A stretch of 64,000 nt of DNA, taken from Heliocidaris tuberculata (Eukaryota > Echinodermata > Echinoidea > Camarodonta > Echinometridae). The notes under the pieces were generated by a model, which made no database searches, had not been told where the DNA came from, and saw only the letters and a list, made by a program, of their open reading frames with translations. The translations under genes were made by a program, and so were the position numbers. The stretch spans positions 30,793,584-30,857,583 of the forward strand of contig CM046848.1 in the NCBI GenBank assembly GCA_025618425.1, in the 5' to 3' direction. Below are positions 12,715 to 24,193 of this stretch, piece by piece; position 1 is the first letter of the stretch; every line of letters starts with the position of its first letter.

Positions 12715-14084
12715 TGTGTTTATTCGCATATACCCGCAGAATAATATCTGAAATAATATCATTGCCCACTGAAGTGCAAATTATACATGCAAATTTATAG
12801 TTCAGATACTACAGAGACTTTGTACAAGTGGTAGTTGAAGACTTGAAGTAGCACTTCACCTGCTCCATCAAGTGTCTAGGCAATTACATTAGACATCACG
12901 CACCTAATTATACAAACTTGTACAAAGTACAAACAACGTTAATGCTTAAGTTACTTATAATAAATAACATACAAAATGTATATACAAAAAACACACTTGA
13001 TGAACAGTTGTGCAACCAAATGCAATTACTGTACACGAATAAAATCATTGTGATACTACGATTTCAAGAAATCCACTCTGAATGGCAATATCAATATCGT
13101 ATTATATTGTTTATATATTATCAAAGAGGCGATTGTTTGAATCACATATTTGAAAAGGCGATGATCTAAGCTATTGAAAGTACCCGTAAGGGTAGAAATT
13201 TTTTAAGTCTAGCTTTTGACCGGGTCGGAGAGCAATTGAGAAAGGAAGGCCGAATGAATTTTAAAAGGAGATCTAGAGGGTAAGAGAAAATGAAATGAAG
13301 GTGCTCAGTGTCTCAATTATTTTTTTTTTTTTTTTTTTTAATCAAATGACAATTTTAAATGTCAGTTTCGGTTTCAAGTTAATTGATCGTTCGGAGGCAA
13401 GATAAAGTCAAACACATGATTGACTAAATATGTAAATAAATTACAAGAATAGATGATGGTATAGAATATGCGAATGAAATGATGACTGTGGTTATTTACA
13501 ATTTCTCGTAATGGAAGCAGTGCTGGAAGGGCAATGCCCTATTTCACGTCTCCTTTGTCACAGCTTCCAAACACATTGTCACTTCATCCTCGGTTGGTAC
13601 ATCAGTCACCAGTAGAGGAATGGTTGAGAGATAGTATAGATGCCAGTAAACACAGCCTTGTGAGGGATGACAGACTCGCGTGCCAAGCTTAACTTGTCAT
13701 CTCCGGTGAAGACGTGCATCTTCTTTAGTACATCCTCGTTCACACTATTTATTATCTTCACCTCGTCTGTCATTCAAATTCATGTTTGTCTCTAGCTTAT
13801 TTTTTTCTCATTCACACTAGTATCTAATTGAATGTTTTCACCTCGTTTTTCGTTCAGACAGACGTGCACTAATACGTTTGTCGATCTCCATCTATAGTTT
13901 CTCCTCCAAACTAATGGCTACTTCACATTTTTTTCTATCTCATGCTTATTACAGTCTTCTTGATTATTAGTCACCATCTTGTTCCTCGTTCACTGCATGC
14001 ACTGTGTAATTATTTTATCTATCTATTGTTTCTGGTTCCCACCATTGCCTACGTGAATGATCGGATATCTTCGTTTGATGTCCT

Positions 14085-14222
14085 GGGGAGCGTTTCATCA
14101 AGCGTTTTGTCAGTGATTTTTACCGACAACTGTTATAAGCTACTGAAATCCTTGCATCTGATTGGCTGAGAGCAAATTTGTCGGTAAAAATCACTGACAA
14201 AACACTTGATGAAACGCTCTCC
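14085..14222. mobile_element. Foldback element, gagcgtttcatcaag family, copy 1
   Basis: About 43-bp arms, beginning ggagcgtttcatcaagcg and ending in its near-perfect inverse, flank a ~50-bp core containing ctgattggctgag. A second copy of the same length, with the core in opposite orientation, is at 57759-57897 just upstream of OGG1. Confidence 0.85.
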
Positions 14223-14589
14223 TGGTTGCACAAATGTTTCCTTCATTTTTTTTTTTTTTTTTGGTCTTCTCGTTTCTCAGTAATCATTCCAGTATTGTCT
14301 AATGTATTTATCATTAATCTCCATTTGGACGTCGTTTCACGAGACCGTTTTAAGTACAAGTGCACTGACATCCAGGGTTAGCGTGTTTCAAACACTACGT
14401 TTTTAAAACGTTTTAAAACACTGCGTTTTTAAACGCGTTTAAAACATGTTTGAAATCGCCTGGGTCCCCTCCCCCCCCCAAAAAAAAAAGAGTAAAAGAA
14501 AAGTGATTTAAAACGCCCCATAGACATTTGTGTTATAAATTGTATGTGCATTTTAGTAGTATGACTTAGAAAAAGGGGTCATTTTTAAC

Positions 14590-14693
14590 AAGCTTTCCAT
14601 GATCCCGCCACTATTATTTATTTTACTGATTTGTATTGATTTTTTTTTGTAATATGTTTTTATAGTGGAAATAAATGATTGATTGATTGAAAA
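14590..14693 (+). mobile_element. Probable 3' tail of a non-LTR retroelement
   Basis: AT-rich sequence ends in tandem tgat units after aaataaatgattgattgattga, which resembles the short-repeat tails of CR1/L2-like elements. No reverse transcriptase frame is present, so this would be a 5'-truncated stub. Confidence 0.4.
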
Positions 14694-15409
14694 CAGTGGT
14701 CTGCCCTCTTTGTCAGTATACTAATAGGGTGAAGATTTCTTCTTTAAATTTTTTTTTCCCCTGATGCGCAATTTTTAGTGGTAAATTATTTCTTTCAAAA
14801 CGAGGTCTTTATTTTTTGTTTTCAGTTCAAAATCTGATTCAAAAAGGATATTAACATGTTGAAATTAACGCTGTGAAAGCACATTTAAAAACGTTTGAAA
14901 TGATAAAAAAATACGTTTTTGTTTCTTTTTAATGAAAAACGTTTTATATCACAACCCTGTCGACATCCCATTGAAAAGGTTTTTAGTTTTAATACTCACG
15001 TTTCAATAGGATGTCAGTGAACTTAACTTGTGACGGTTTCATAAAACGCTACCTTAGTGTCTTGTTCATACTGTATACATATTGTATACCTACCTCCGTC
15101 TTCCTTGTTGTCGTCATCTCGTTCATTCATATCATAGAGATGACAGCTTCAAGCCGCTCAGCAGATCCCATCGGCTTTACCACCAGGCGGGTCAAAGATG
15201 GTTGCAGAGCTGTATGATTCTGATGTACGCAACTGAATATTAAACGCATCCAAACTATTTTTATTTCCAGATTGTTTAAAATTGAAAGTTATTTTTACAA
15301 TGTTATTTGGCACAAGTAAACGCTTGTAATGCATTCTTTTTACCTGAATTGCTAGTGTTGTTTGTTTCTGTCAAAATTATATCAAACTGAAACAGAAAGA
15401 GGGAGGGGG

Positions 15410-15449
<40 letters not shown>

Positions 15450-16855
15450 CATAATGAAGAGTATAATATGATGACGAAGACATTTTTGATTAGGGGCATT
15501 GTTGTGGGTGAGATTAACATTTATTATATTATGTAGCCCTAGCACAACAACTATAAAGATGACAGCATTTATGCTTGTATGGAGAGAGTGTTGGAATGGG
15601 TGAAATATCAATACTATACATTATAGTACGCTACTCGGCACTTGTGATGGAAAGAGGAAGTAGAAGTAGAGCTAAAAAGATGTGGCTTAACTCGCCGGGG
15701 TTGAGGAGCAATTATTCACACTTGGTAAGATCAGTGATGCATCATTCCTTGGTCATGGAGTGGAACCAATTTAACCCACCCACAGTGTTGTAATCTTCAC
15801 TCTATATCTGTCATCACTATGCTGCTTTATGCACATTAATATCCCAGTCACACGACCAAACCGACCGATAACTGGCAAATTTTTGGCCATTTGGGGTAAG
15901 GTAAATACGTAATTTATTTGTTCGGTCTCGTCTTGTTCTTGTCGGTGTGTCCGGGAAGCGAATTTTTTTCTACACACGTACACAGGAAGACGTAATGGAT
16001 TACGCTGATAGCAGCATCTTGAAGGCATGTTTACTTGATATAAGTACACGTTACCAACAATAACGCAAACTATGGAATTAAGATAAATGTGTTGCCATGG
16101 TAATATGGTGGCAGAGTGGCTGATGAGCTTCATTTGATTTAGCTCACGTACGCGTAACTTCCAAACTTCAAGTGTCCTATGATTTTATAGAATATGATGG
16201 TTAGACTATTTTAGTTCGGTTCCGTAACGCTGACTTGGTTATCTTTTGAATGATAAATTATTTGCTTGCTAATGAAGTGATATACCTTTCACGCTCCGGG
16301 AGAGAGAAGAGGACTGACATTAATACTACACTTTGGAAGGCAGGAGGTTCAAGAGATGTTGGGGATCGGATAGAAATGGATGAGAGAAGAAAATATTGGA
16401 TATAAAGACAGAGAGAGAGGAAAACAATAGGGAGAGGAAACTGGAGGGGAGAGACGGAGAGAGATGGGGAGAAGAGATCGAGAAACAGAGGGGGGGGGGG
16501 GAGAAGAGGTAGAGACGGAGAGGAAAAGAAAGAGGGGGAAGAGAGAGAGAGAGAGAAAGGGGGTAGGGGGAGAACGCTGAAGCAAAACTAAATCTAGATG
16601 AGGATCTCGTATGCCACATAATTACCACACAGATGCCATGTTATCATGATTGTACGCCAGTATATATACCGGGTTAAGCTTTTATGTCTCATAAATTATG
16701 AAGAGCATTAGCTTTCCGAAATTTTGATACTTATTAATACTTAAGTACTTCACGTATACCTTGCGGCATAGTCTTACGGATAAATTTATAATAAGAATAG
16801 TTTTATATGACACTTTGCACAGCAGAGGTTATTGTGCACAATCAATACATACTGA
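14694..16855. other. Gene-free stretch
   Basis: AT-rich sequence with GA tracts at 15413-15446 and 16380-16570, the latter degenerate with a poly-G run at 16491-16501. Large minus-strand frames here are Ser/Leu-rich readings of the GA tracts. One dispersed repeat lies at 15838-15952. Confidence 0.5.
15838..15952. repeat. Dispersed repeat, cagtcacac / ggtcggt family, copy 2
   Basis: Shares atcccagtcacac, a gaccgat/accgaccgat motif, ggccatttggggta and a ggtctcg motif with 9203-9325. The two copies differ in the order of some blocks. Confidence 0.55.
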
Positions 16856-17431
16856 AATCCAACCTTGATAGCAAGTTGCTTTGAAAGAAAGAGGAAAAAT
16901 CAGAAAAGCAAATTGGTGAAAGTTTGAACGAAATCGGACAAGCAATAAGAAAGTTATGAATTTTTGAAAGTTGTAATCACTATACATATGGGAATTTCAA
17001 ATTGGCCGAATAGGTAATGTCACTGTGATGTAGCTGTGGACAACTCCCCCATTCGCTTCAACACACAAAATGACTAAAATGTCACTTTTTTCAAAATGCA
17101 TTACTCAGTAGGATCTTTTTCTTTCATGAGGAACTATAACAATATGCTATCTGCAATATATTTTGACTACTGCCCCGAGGGTAAAAGCGCCTTGAAGAAA
17201 ACCGCAAATTAATGATATTTTTGTGTACGACAAATGGGAGAGTTGTCCACAAAAATGTCACAATCGAATCACCAAATTGCCAATTTGAGATTCGCATAGA
17301 TGTAGTGATCTCATTTTTCAAACATACATAACTGTCTTATTCCTTGTCCGATTTCTTTCAAACTTTCACCATCCTGTTTTTCTTATTTTTCTGCTTTCCC
17401 ACAAACCATTTCATTACCAAGGTTGGATTGC
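16856..17431. mobile_element. Foldback element, aatccaaccttg family, copy 1
   Basis: The left arm (aatccaaccttg, then a gaaagtttgaacgaaatcgg block) recurs inverted at the right (ccgatttctttcaaactttc, then aaggttggatt). Arms of about 220 bp surround a diverged centre. A related degraded copy lies at about 29590-29975. No coding capacity. Confidence 0.75.
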
Positions 17432-18378
17432 CCTTTAAGAAACAAAGAATTTCTCACATAGCTTTGTTAGTAGTATGTTGACATAAGAAAAAAATTATAT
17501 ACTTCTACAATACAGTCAATAATTTCGACACACTTTGAATGAAGGGAAATTGACGGTACACCGGATATTATGACGGTTCAAAATTATGAGTGTGCAACTG
17601 ATGATATCAGTAGATATTGACCATTTTATGCTGATATTTATAGAATAAAAATAAACATATAATGATTGCAATAGGTCTGTTAACAAAATTTTGGGGACAG
17701 AATTTACAAAAGTGGAATTTCTTTGCCTTTTTGAGTCGTATGTATTAAAAGCGTTAATTTTAGATAGGGTACCACGAAATTGGTGAATGGCAGGCACCCT
17801 ATTTAAAAATGCTAGTTCATGCAAAAAAATTAAATTCTTTATCTCAAAATATATAAACTAGTTTCTTCATTTTTCATATCCAGGTAAATCTGATGAAATC
17901 ATCAAATTCATTTGCTTTATTAATATGCTAAGTGCATAAAACACATATTCTGTGATAATTATACTCACAAAATAAATGTGGAAAGGCTTCATATTCTACC
18001 ACATAGGTTAGATCGATCAGTTAGATTTAAAAAAAATCAATATTATTGTAATGTTTAGTGATTTTAATGGTAATTTATTATAATTCAATTTCAGTTTTCA
18101 ATTTATTGTATTGATTCACGGAACTTACATCAGCCAGAGGCAGTTTTACAGAAAGGCTGTGTAAAAACATAAAAATCATATAACACAAAACTTGATTCAT
18201 ATTTATGCATAATGCACATTTCCTAGAAATGACTATACAAGCACCTCACATTTGTAACATATTGGTGAATAAGGTAAGGTTACTAAAATGACTACGTTAG
18301 ATGTGATATTCTGAGTATATTCCTTGACTGTTCAAACTATTTTATTATAATTTATGCATATTAATGCATAAAACAAAA

Positions 18379-18608
18379 TAGACCGGTTCAGTAATGTATA
18401 CAAATTTATGCACACTTCTCTGAGCACGTAGTGACGAGCTATTCCATTAACCTGCTTTTTATAAATGAGCCTCAATGCTTGGAATTCAGTTTGCATACAT
18501 TACTTGTTGCTATGTCCGGCAAGCCTCCGGCAAGTTTTCAGGTTGTCAAGAACAACCTTTGTTTGAAAGGTATGTATAAAATTTGCATACAATACCGAAG
18601 CGGTCTAT
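18379..18608. mobile_element. MITE, atagaccg family, copy 1
   Basis: The ends atagaccg and cggtctat are inverted. The ~230-bp body shares long blocks (tattccattaacctg, tttgcatacattacttgttg, ttcaggttgtcaag) with 35468-35708. It is inserted inside the larger candidate element. Confidence 0.8.
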
Positions 18609-19501
18609 TTCAATGGTATATCAGTAGCCGACTATTCCAATTTGATACTCACTGGTTAATTCAGGTAAATGAAAAGACAACGTTAAACTCCATTTGTTAG
18701 AGTATATTTCTTGATTTTAATGCAAATATTGTCGGTATTGAAGAGCTCAAGCTCTTAAATACGTACAATATGAATGGCATTAACACTTAGATATACATGT
18801 AATTTCACAATTTGCATAAATTTGGGAAAATTTGCATGAAGATGTGAGTTATTTTGATGGGTCCTGTGGGAAAAATAAATCTGTAGGCACAAAAAATACA
18901 TATGGAAAGTTTGGTACTTTTTCAAGCACTTTGATTTTTACCTTGTCTAGGTACATATAGTACAATTCATATGTCAGATTTCAGATTTATTGACTGTTTT
19001 CAATCATATTAACATAATACACTGTAGTGCATAACATAACATAAATACAACAAACAATAATATAACAATGATGTTTTCCATAGATATGGGCATAATTATT
19101 AAGTATCAATAAGTAAGGTATAATATGATGCACAAATATCGACCTAGGTGATGTTGAAAAAAGTTGGACATATTAGTAAATGAAGAAGCTTAATGGGAGG
19201 AATTTTTCATTTGTAAACAAATTTTAAGGCATTACTCCCAGTGTTGAAGATCGTATGCTCGATCTGTAATGAAAATCAACAGTTGGACATGTTTAAAAAG
19301 ATTGTATATCACATGTCCAGAAACTTATATGACTTAATCACGATTGGGTCATTCAATAATATTAATTTCATAAAGCATCATTACGAGAAGTGAAATATTG
19401 ATAAGAGTGAATTGATAAGTGAGTTGAGGTAGAAGGACAATAATTGCCTCAACCCAGAAGAAAAACTATAAAGTGTGAAAGTAAAGTGAAAGTCAAGACG
19501 G

Positions 19502-19690
19502 TGTGAGAGAATGAAGAGAAGGAGGGTGGAGGAAGTAGGAAAATGAAAGATAGTGAGTGTGTCTGTGTGTGAGAAGAAGGGAGAGAGAGGGCAGGAAAAA
19601 TAAGGGTTGAAAAGGGAATAAGACAGAAAAGAGAGGAAGATAGAGAGAGAGAGAGAGAGGGAAGAGAGAGAGAGAGAGAGAGGGAGGGTG
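19502..19690. repeat. Degenerate GA-rich microsatellite
   Basis: Purine-rich tract with pure (GA)n at about 19641-19659 and 19667-19681. The minus-strand frame 19381-19752 is a Ser/Leu-rich reading of this tract. Confidence 0.85.
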
Positions 19691-20704
19691 AGAGGTGGGT
19701 CTTGCTCTCTCAGGTTGAATTCACTGCATAAGATTGAAGATGTTTTTTTCAACTTACTTTTGAAACAGTTTATACTTTGGGAGTTAATTATATATTGCTG
19801 CTAAGTGAGTTCCAACATTTCGGGCCGTAGAAAGAGCCGTTTTTTTTTTGCTCTAAAAGAGTGGGGGTTCGGGGAAGGTGGAAACGGTTGGATATCTGGT
19901 TGGGAGTATTTATGTATGGAACTGTTTCTTGTGCACATGTTAATGAAAGCGTGTGGCAGTTCTTTTTTTATTCAATTTATACATTAATTGTCCTGTTTGA
20001 AAAAATGAATAAATCTGCGAACTTTAGAATTTTCGATTTGTGAAAATCGCTATGTGAACAAATTGGGGTATTATGCATTATCCTTATGATTTTCTTTTGT
20101 AAGATAGTTATTTTATCTGTAAGATATTTATTAGCGTTACCCCATATATTAGCATAATTTTGCATGAAGATGTGATTTAATTCGATAGGTCCTGTGGGGA
20201 AAAATAAAGCTATTTCCACAAGAAATACATATAGAAAGTTTGGAACATTTTTAAGCCATTGACATTTACCTTGTCAATGGACTTACTGATTTATTGCATG
20301 TAAATCGCATAAATTAGCATAATTTTGCATTAAGATGTGGTTTGATTCCATGAGTCCTGTGGGAAAAATGAAGCTATTGTCCTAACAAGTACATCTGCAA
20401 AGTTTGGTGCTTTTGTAAACTCCGTCCCCAAAACTAAAAAAATATGGGCTTAACAGACCTGACTATAAGTAGAAGGTGAAATAGAGATATAGCTGTTATA
20501 ATCATTTGGTGTTTTCTATTCTCTCTTCAGTCTTCAACATAGTATCGGCTGGTTTTGCCTCAAGAGGTTTCCTAGAATTGTAATGTTTTTTGAGCACTGA
20601 TGTTTCATTGAGAGAGGTTTAGCAATCGAAATTGCCACATGATAGGCTTCATGCATGACCTTTCCCCTTTTCACTTCTCTGATACTAGTCATTGGTAATA
20701 TTGG

Positions 20705-20895
20705 AAGTAATAATAATAATAATAATATGTTTTGTTTATCCAGGGCAGCCTCATCAGTATTATATACTGTTCTCCCTGAGGCCCTGCAATCATTATTATT
20801 ACCCTGGCTTTAGCCGAGCGACCATGATTAGGCGCTCAGGCATTCCTATCGGGTACGCATTTACTTCACCTGGGTGGAGTGTGGCAAATGTAGAT
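20705..20895 (-). mobile_element. SINE-like element, copy 1
   Basis: An (aat)n tract at 20707-20728 is the tail in minus orientation. The body, read on the minus strand, contains gggtaccc/gataggaat...ctaaagccagggtaataat, which matches blocks of 48300-48455 on the plus strand. This fits a small tail-bearing retroposon family. Confidence 0.55.
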
Positions 20896-22817
20896 TAATG
20901 TATTGCCAAAGGAAAAAGGAAGTGTGAGTTATTTCTAAATATAATCAATGCGTATTCAGCATAGTGAAAACACATCCTTTCATATGAGATACTTCATGCT
21001 CATAATGCTATTTTCTTCTTCATGTTTCAGCCTTTTGTATATTTTCTTCACAGTTCAGCATCAAAATGCGGGATTGTGTATTATCCAGCTTATAGGAATA
21101 AAATGCTCACACTGAAATCCAGAGTTCATATTGTAAGGAAATGTGATTTTTATAATGGGGTGAGTGCGTTTTCAGATTGCTAGTAACGAATTTGGCCTTT
21201 ATGACCTCAATGGTTTCTGACTCGGTTTATTCTACAATACAAAGCAACAATCTGCCATTGCCTGTGCATTCCACGATAAATACAAAATATGTCATAAAGT
21301 AGTCTCTCATAGAGCTCTCATTTGTCAATTTCCTCGGCAATCAACGATGAAACGAGTAGACCATCTGGTCAGGTCATTTTCAACAAAGCTATTTCAATCT
21401 CTGCTTGCTCCCACGATCACAACATCTTTGACAGAGTGATGATGTGGAAGAGAAATCGTTAAATGTATGCCCAGGACTTTTCATAATTATTCTCGAGAAA
21501 AAAAAATTAATATCATTCATTCATTGTTTGGAATTATTTGTGGAAAGCCCCTATACACCTTAATGAGAAGAGAAAAGTGATTGATGATTGAAAAGACAGA
21601 AAACATTAACTTATTACGAAATAATCAAATATATGACAACATATATATACTTTTATTATAGCATTGCCGGAGGTTTGTTTTATATCGGCCTACTAAACAG
21701 AAAATTACCCGAGCCGAGGTAGATTGTCTTCGAAGTTATATCAATTCCCTTTTATTCCTAGTATGATCCTAAACCTAACCCGAATCCCAATCGAAACACT
21801 AACCCTAACCTTTGACAAAATAAAGCCCGGAGCAAAATTATGTCGAATCCTTTATTTACTAGTATTTCTCATTTTCTGTAGATTGCAATTGGAAAGAACC
21901 CGTCGAAACTGTAAATTTGATAACATTGTTTCTTCTTTTGTTTTGTTTCCCTCTACAGGTCTTGTAATGTTACTCAGTGCAGAATGAGGGATTAGATGAA
22001 GACCTGCTGAACACAAGTCGATGTTTCCTGTACGTCACCTACATACTGATACGATTACCAGGCGTTCTACTTTGTTCTACGTTCTTTGTAACATTCTATC
22101 AAGCAGACATGACTGGGGTGATAGAACAAAATCATCTGGCGCAAAATTAGACGTAGACGGCATTCTTATCGACGGTTCATCCGAGAAGAAGGGGAAGGTC
22201 GATTGTCTGGAGCAAGAAGTGAGAAAAAGCAGACGATGGGTGTCATGACAACCAAGTTCTAGTGTGGCTGTCTTTTCTGTCGGAGATGACATAATAGGAG
22301 AGAGTACACCGCCATAGGTCCACTATCGTATGTCCATGGTTGTAATGTCATCCTGATAGTTGGTGTGTGCTTCGTTTGTCCAGTAGTTCCAAAGAGGAAA
22401 TCGCGGAAGCGAAAGGAAACAATTTATTACAGAAGGGCCTGTACATGTACATTCATTATAATTGAATACGTCCGATAGTTAGGTTTTACAATCAAAGGCT
22501 GTACACTTCCAGCTCCGTTGTATACAGAGTGAAATTTTACTATATCATTTATAAGAGAGAGGTCAGCATTGACTTGACATTTTCTAGATATATTTGATTT
22601 CCCATAACACAAAAATACTATATCCTACGCAAGACTGTATTGTCTTAATGTATCAGGGAAGCTTGTACAACATTCTCCAGGCCTCGGAATGCATAAAAAT
22701 CGCTTATCAGCATGACATCATAATGTTTCTCTCGTGGAAACATTGACACAGCACTGATAATTTATCCTTATTGGACGGGGTTAACTTCCACCTGTTACCC
22801 TAAGGTACATGTGATAC

Positions 22818-22818
<1 letters not shown>

Positions 22819-22853
<35 letters not shown>
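22819..22853. repeat. (GA)n microsatellite
   Basis: A pure GA tract of about 33 bp. Confidence 0.95.
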
Positions 22854-22855
<2 letters not shown>

Positions 22856-24017
22856 GTGCATCTACATCATAACCCTGTGACCCTATACCAACTTACAAAG
22901 TCATCAGGATAATTGAAGCGGAGGAGTTTCGTTCGCTCGAGTCTCGCGTCAGAAGACGGGTTCTTCAAGATTCAAGATTCAAGATTCAAGATCTTCAGTG
23001 ATAGTGTAATTGGTGGATCTCCTATCGTCCTACGTGTAATGGTTATGATACAGTCATGAAAGAAACCTGGTTCTAAAAGTATAAACTTGTGCAGTGAGCG
23101 GTAGTTTGCGTGTTTGAACAAAACAACGTACATGCTGAAGCTATCAGCCATTTTGCACACCATCCATTCCCCTTCTCACTAAGGTGTACACACTCCCGTA
23201 ATAGTTTGAGGTGTCACTCACATCACCCCTATAACTTCGCCTTTGATCCGCAAAACCCGTCATGTAAACGTTCGTCTAGACAACCGCCTGAGTCCATAAT
23301 AAGGAAAAAGAGAGAGAGAGAGAGAGAACTTAATCGAAAAACAGAGCTCTTTTCTATTCCTTATACAACTATTTTCCCCTTCAGCTTGGAACGGATGGAT
23401 TACCCGAGAAATTACAATCTCAGCTAAATCGGAGCTAACCTTTCACTCTTATGTTTGAGGTAATGTTATCCATGACCCATGATCGATTGTGCATTAAGTG
23501 ACGGGGGTTTGAGAAGAGGAGGAAACTATGACTCGAGGACCAATTTGCTCGCGGCGGGTGAACTCTGTGTCATTCCATATCAATGCCAATCACCCAGATC
23601 ATTTCCGCAGGAGGCGATGAAACCAACCACAATAGTAATGAAAGAACGCTCAAGTTCAGTGGAAAGTTGTAATTGAACGACCTTGGGATGATTGAGTGCT
23701 TGTGATGCATTACAAGTAAAATTTCCGGGTGTTTTTAATCGCTATTTATTGCCAGTGCTGAAACATTTTCAACCACACTTTGTTATGGATTTTCCCAGAC
23801 GATATACCACTGGTTTTGAAGTAATCGAAAGTCTACTAACATCGGCATCGCAGGATTATAATTGTCTACACAACATAATGTTTTCTGCATATTAATTCCG
23901 TTGTATTACTTTAAACAAAAACCGGAATAACCTTGTTGAGAACAACATTGTTTCTATTGATTCCGTTCTTCAAGCTACTCGCATCAAATTTCGCGCATAT
24001 GTGAAGAAAAATGATTT

Positions 24018-24038
24018 TCTATGTTTTTTTGTTCTCAG
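24018..24038 (+). promoter_or_regulatory. Candidate 3' splice site upstream of the sulfotransferase
   Basis: A T-rich tract ending ttgttctcag at 24038 makes a good acceptor. If used, the coding exon starts at 24039 with about 155 bases of 5'UTR. A spliced 5'UTR before a single coding exon is common in this sulfotransferase class. No donor was assigned. Confidence 0.45.
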
Positions 24039-24114
24039 AGGAAAATATTGTAAAGTAATATTGTAAGTGTGGGCTCAATTCCACCCCTGCATTGGAAAAC
24101 TACCGAGTGTGTTT

Positions 24115-24141
24115 ATGCCCGAAATAGTGAATAGTGAATAG
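24115..24141 (+). promoter_or_regulatory. Upstream ORF 1 (8 codons)
   Basis: An ATG at 24115 opens 8 codons and stops with TAG at 24139-24141, 52 bases before the main start. It would be in the 5'UTR if the acceptor at 24038 is used. The initiation context is moderate. Confidence 0.4.
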
Positions 24142-24146
24142 TGAAA

Positions 24147-24164
24147 ATGGCAAGCAGCTTTTAG
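24147..24164 (+). promoter_or_regulatory. Upstream ORF 2 (5 codons)
   Basis: The ATG at 24147 has A at -3 and G at +4, a strong initiation context. It stops after five codons at 24162-24164, 29 bases before the main ATG. This layout could dampen translation of the sulfotransferase. Confidence 0.45.
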
Positions 24165-24193
24165 GCGCTTTCGTCGTCAACGTCGTCACCGTT

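Larger units (their letters stand above)
9326..14084. other. Gene-poor stretch with microsatellites
   Basis: Contains a poly-G run (9523-9542), a GA tract (9768-9820), an ATC-rich tract (about 12028-12076) and poly-T (13320-13340). The only splice-like candidate is at 11089-11169, listed separately. Around 12200-12300 a cattcatttatttatt start may be the inverted tail of a non-LTR element. No gene is supported. Confidence 0.5.
17668..20462. mobile_element. Candidate ~2.8 kb element with internal ~100-bp repeats
   Basis: taggtctgttaacaaa...ttttggggac at the left is matched inverted by ccccaaaac...cttaacagacct at the right end, suggesting terminal inverted repeats. Inside, a ~95-bp unit (gcatgaagatgtg...ggtcctgtggg...gaaagtttgg) recurs at about 18828-18925, 20160-20255 and 20321-20410. 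A GA microsatellite and a 230-bp MITE (18379-18608) sit within it. No transposase is detected. Confidence 0.4.
20466..24038. other. Stretch upstream of the sulfotransferase
   Basis: Contains a SINE-like fragment (20705-20895), a GA tract (22819-22853), four tandem aagattc units (about 22968-22990) and degenerate ctaaccctaacc motifs (21770-21808). A strong pyrimidine tract and acceptor (tttccctctacag) ends at 21959 and could start a 5' non-coding exon of the sulfotransferase. No coding exon is called. Confidence 0.45.

Noticed and set aside
21770..21808. Interstitial telomere-like ctaaccctaacc motifs
   Set aside because: Only a few degenerate units within unique sequence, too short to call a telomeric tract.
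22021..22292. Overlapping plus and minus frames of 71-75 residues with non-repetitive composition
   Set aside because: No recognisable domain, no convincing donor and both strands are open; cannot be told from chance.
24134..24193. N-terminal extension of the sulfotransferase beginning at 24134
   Set aside because: The codon there is GTG and a stop lies just upstream (24128-24130), so an animal ribosome would normally start at the ATG at 24194.
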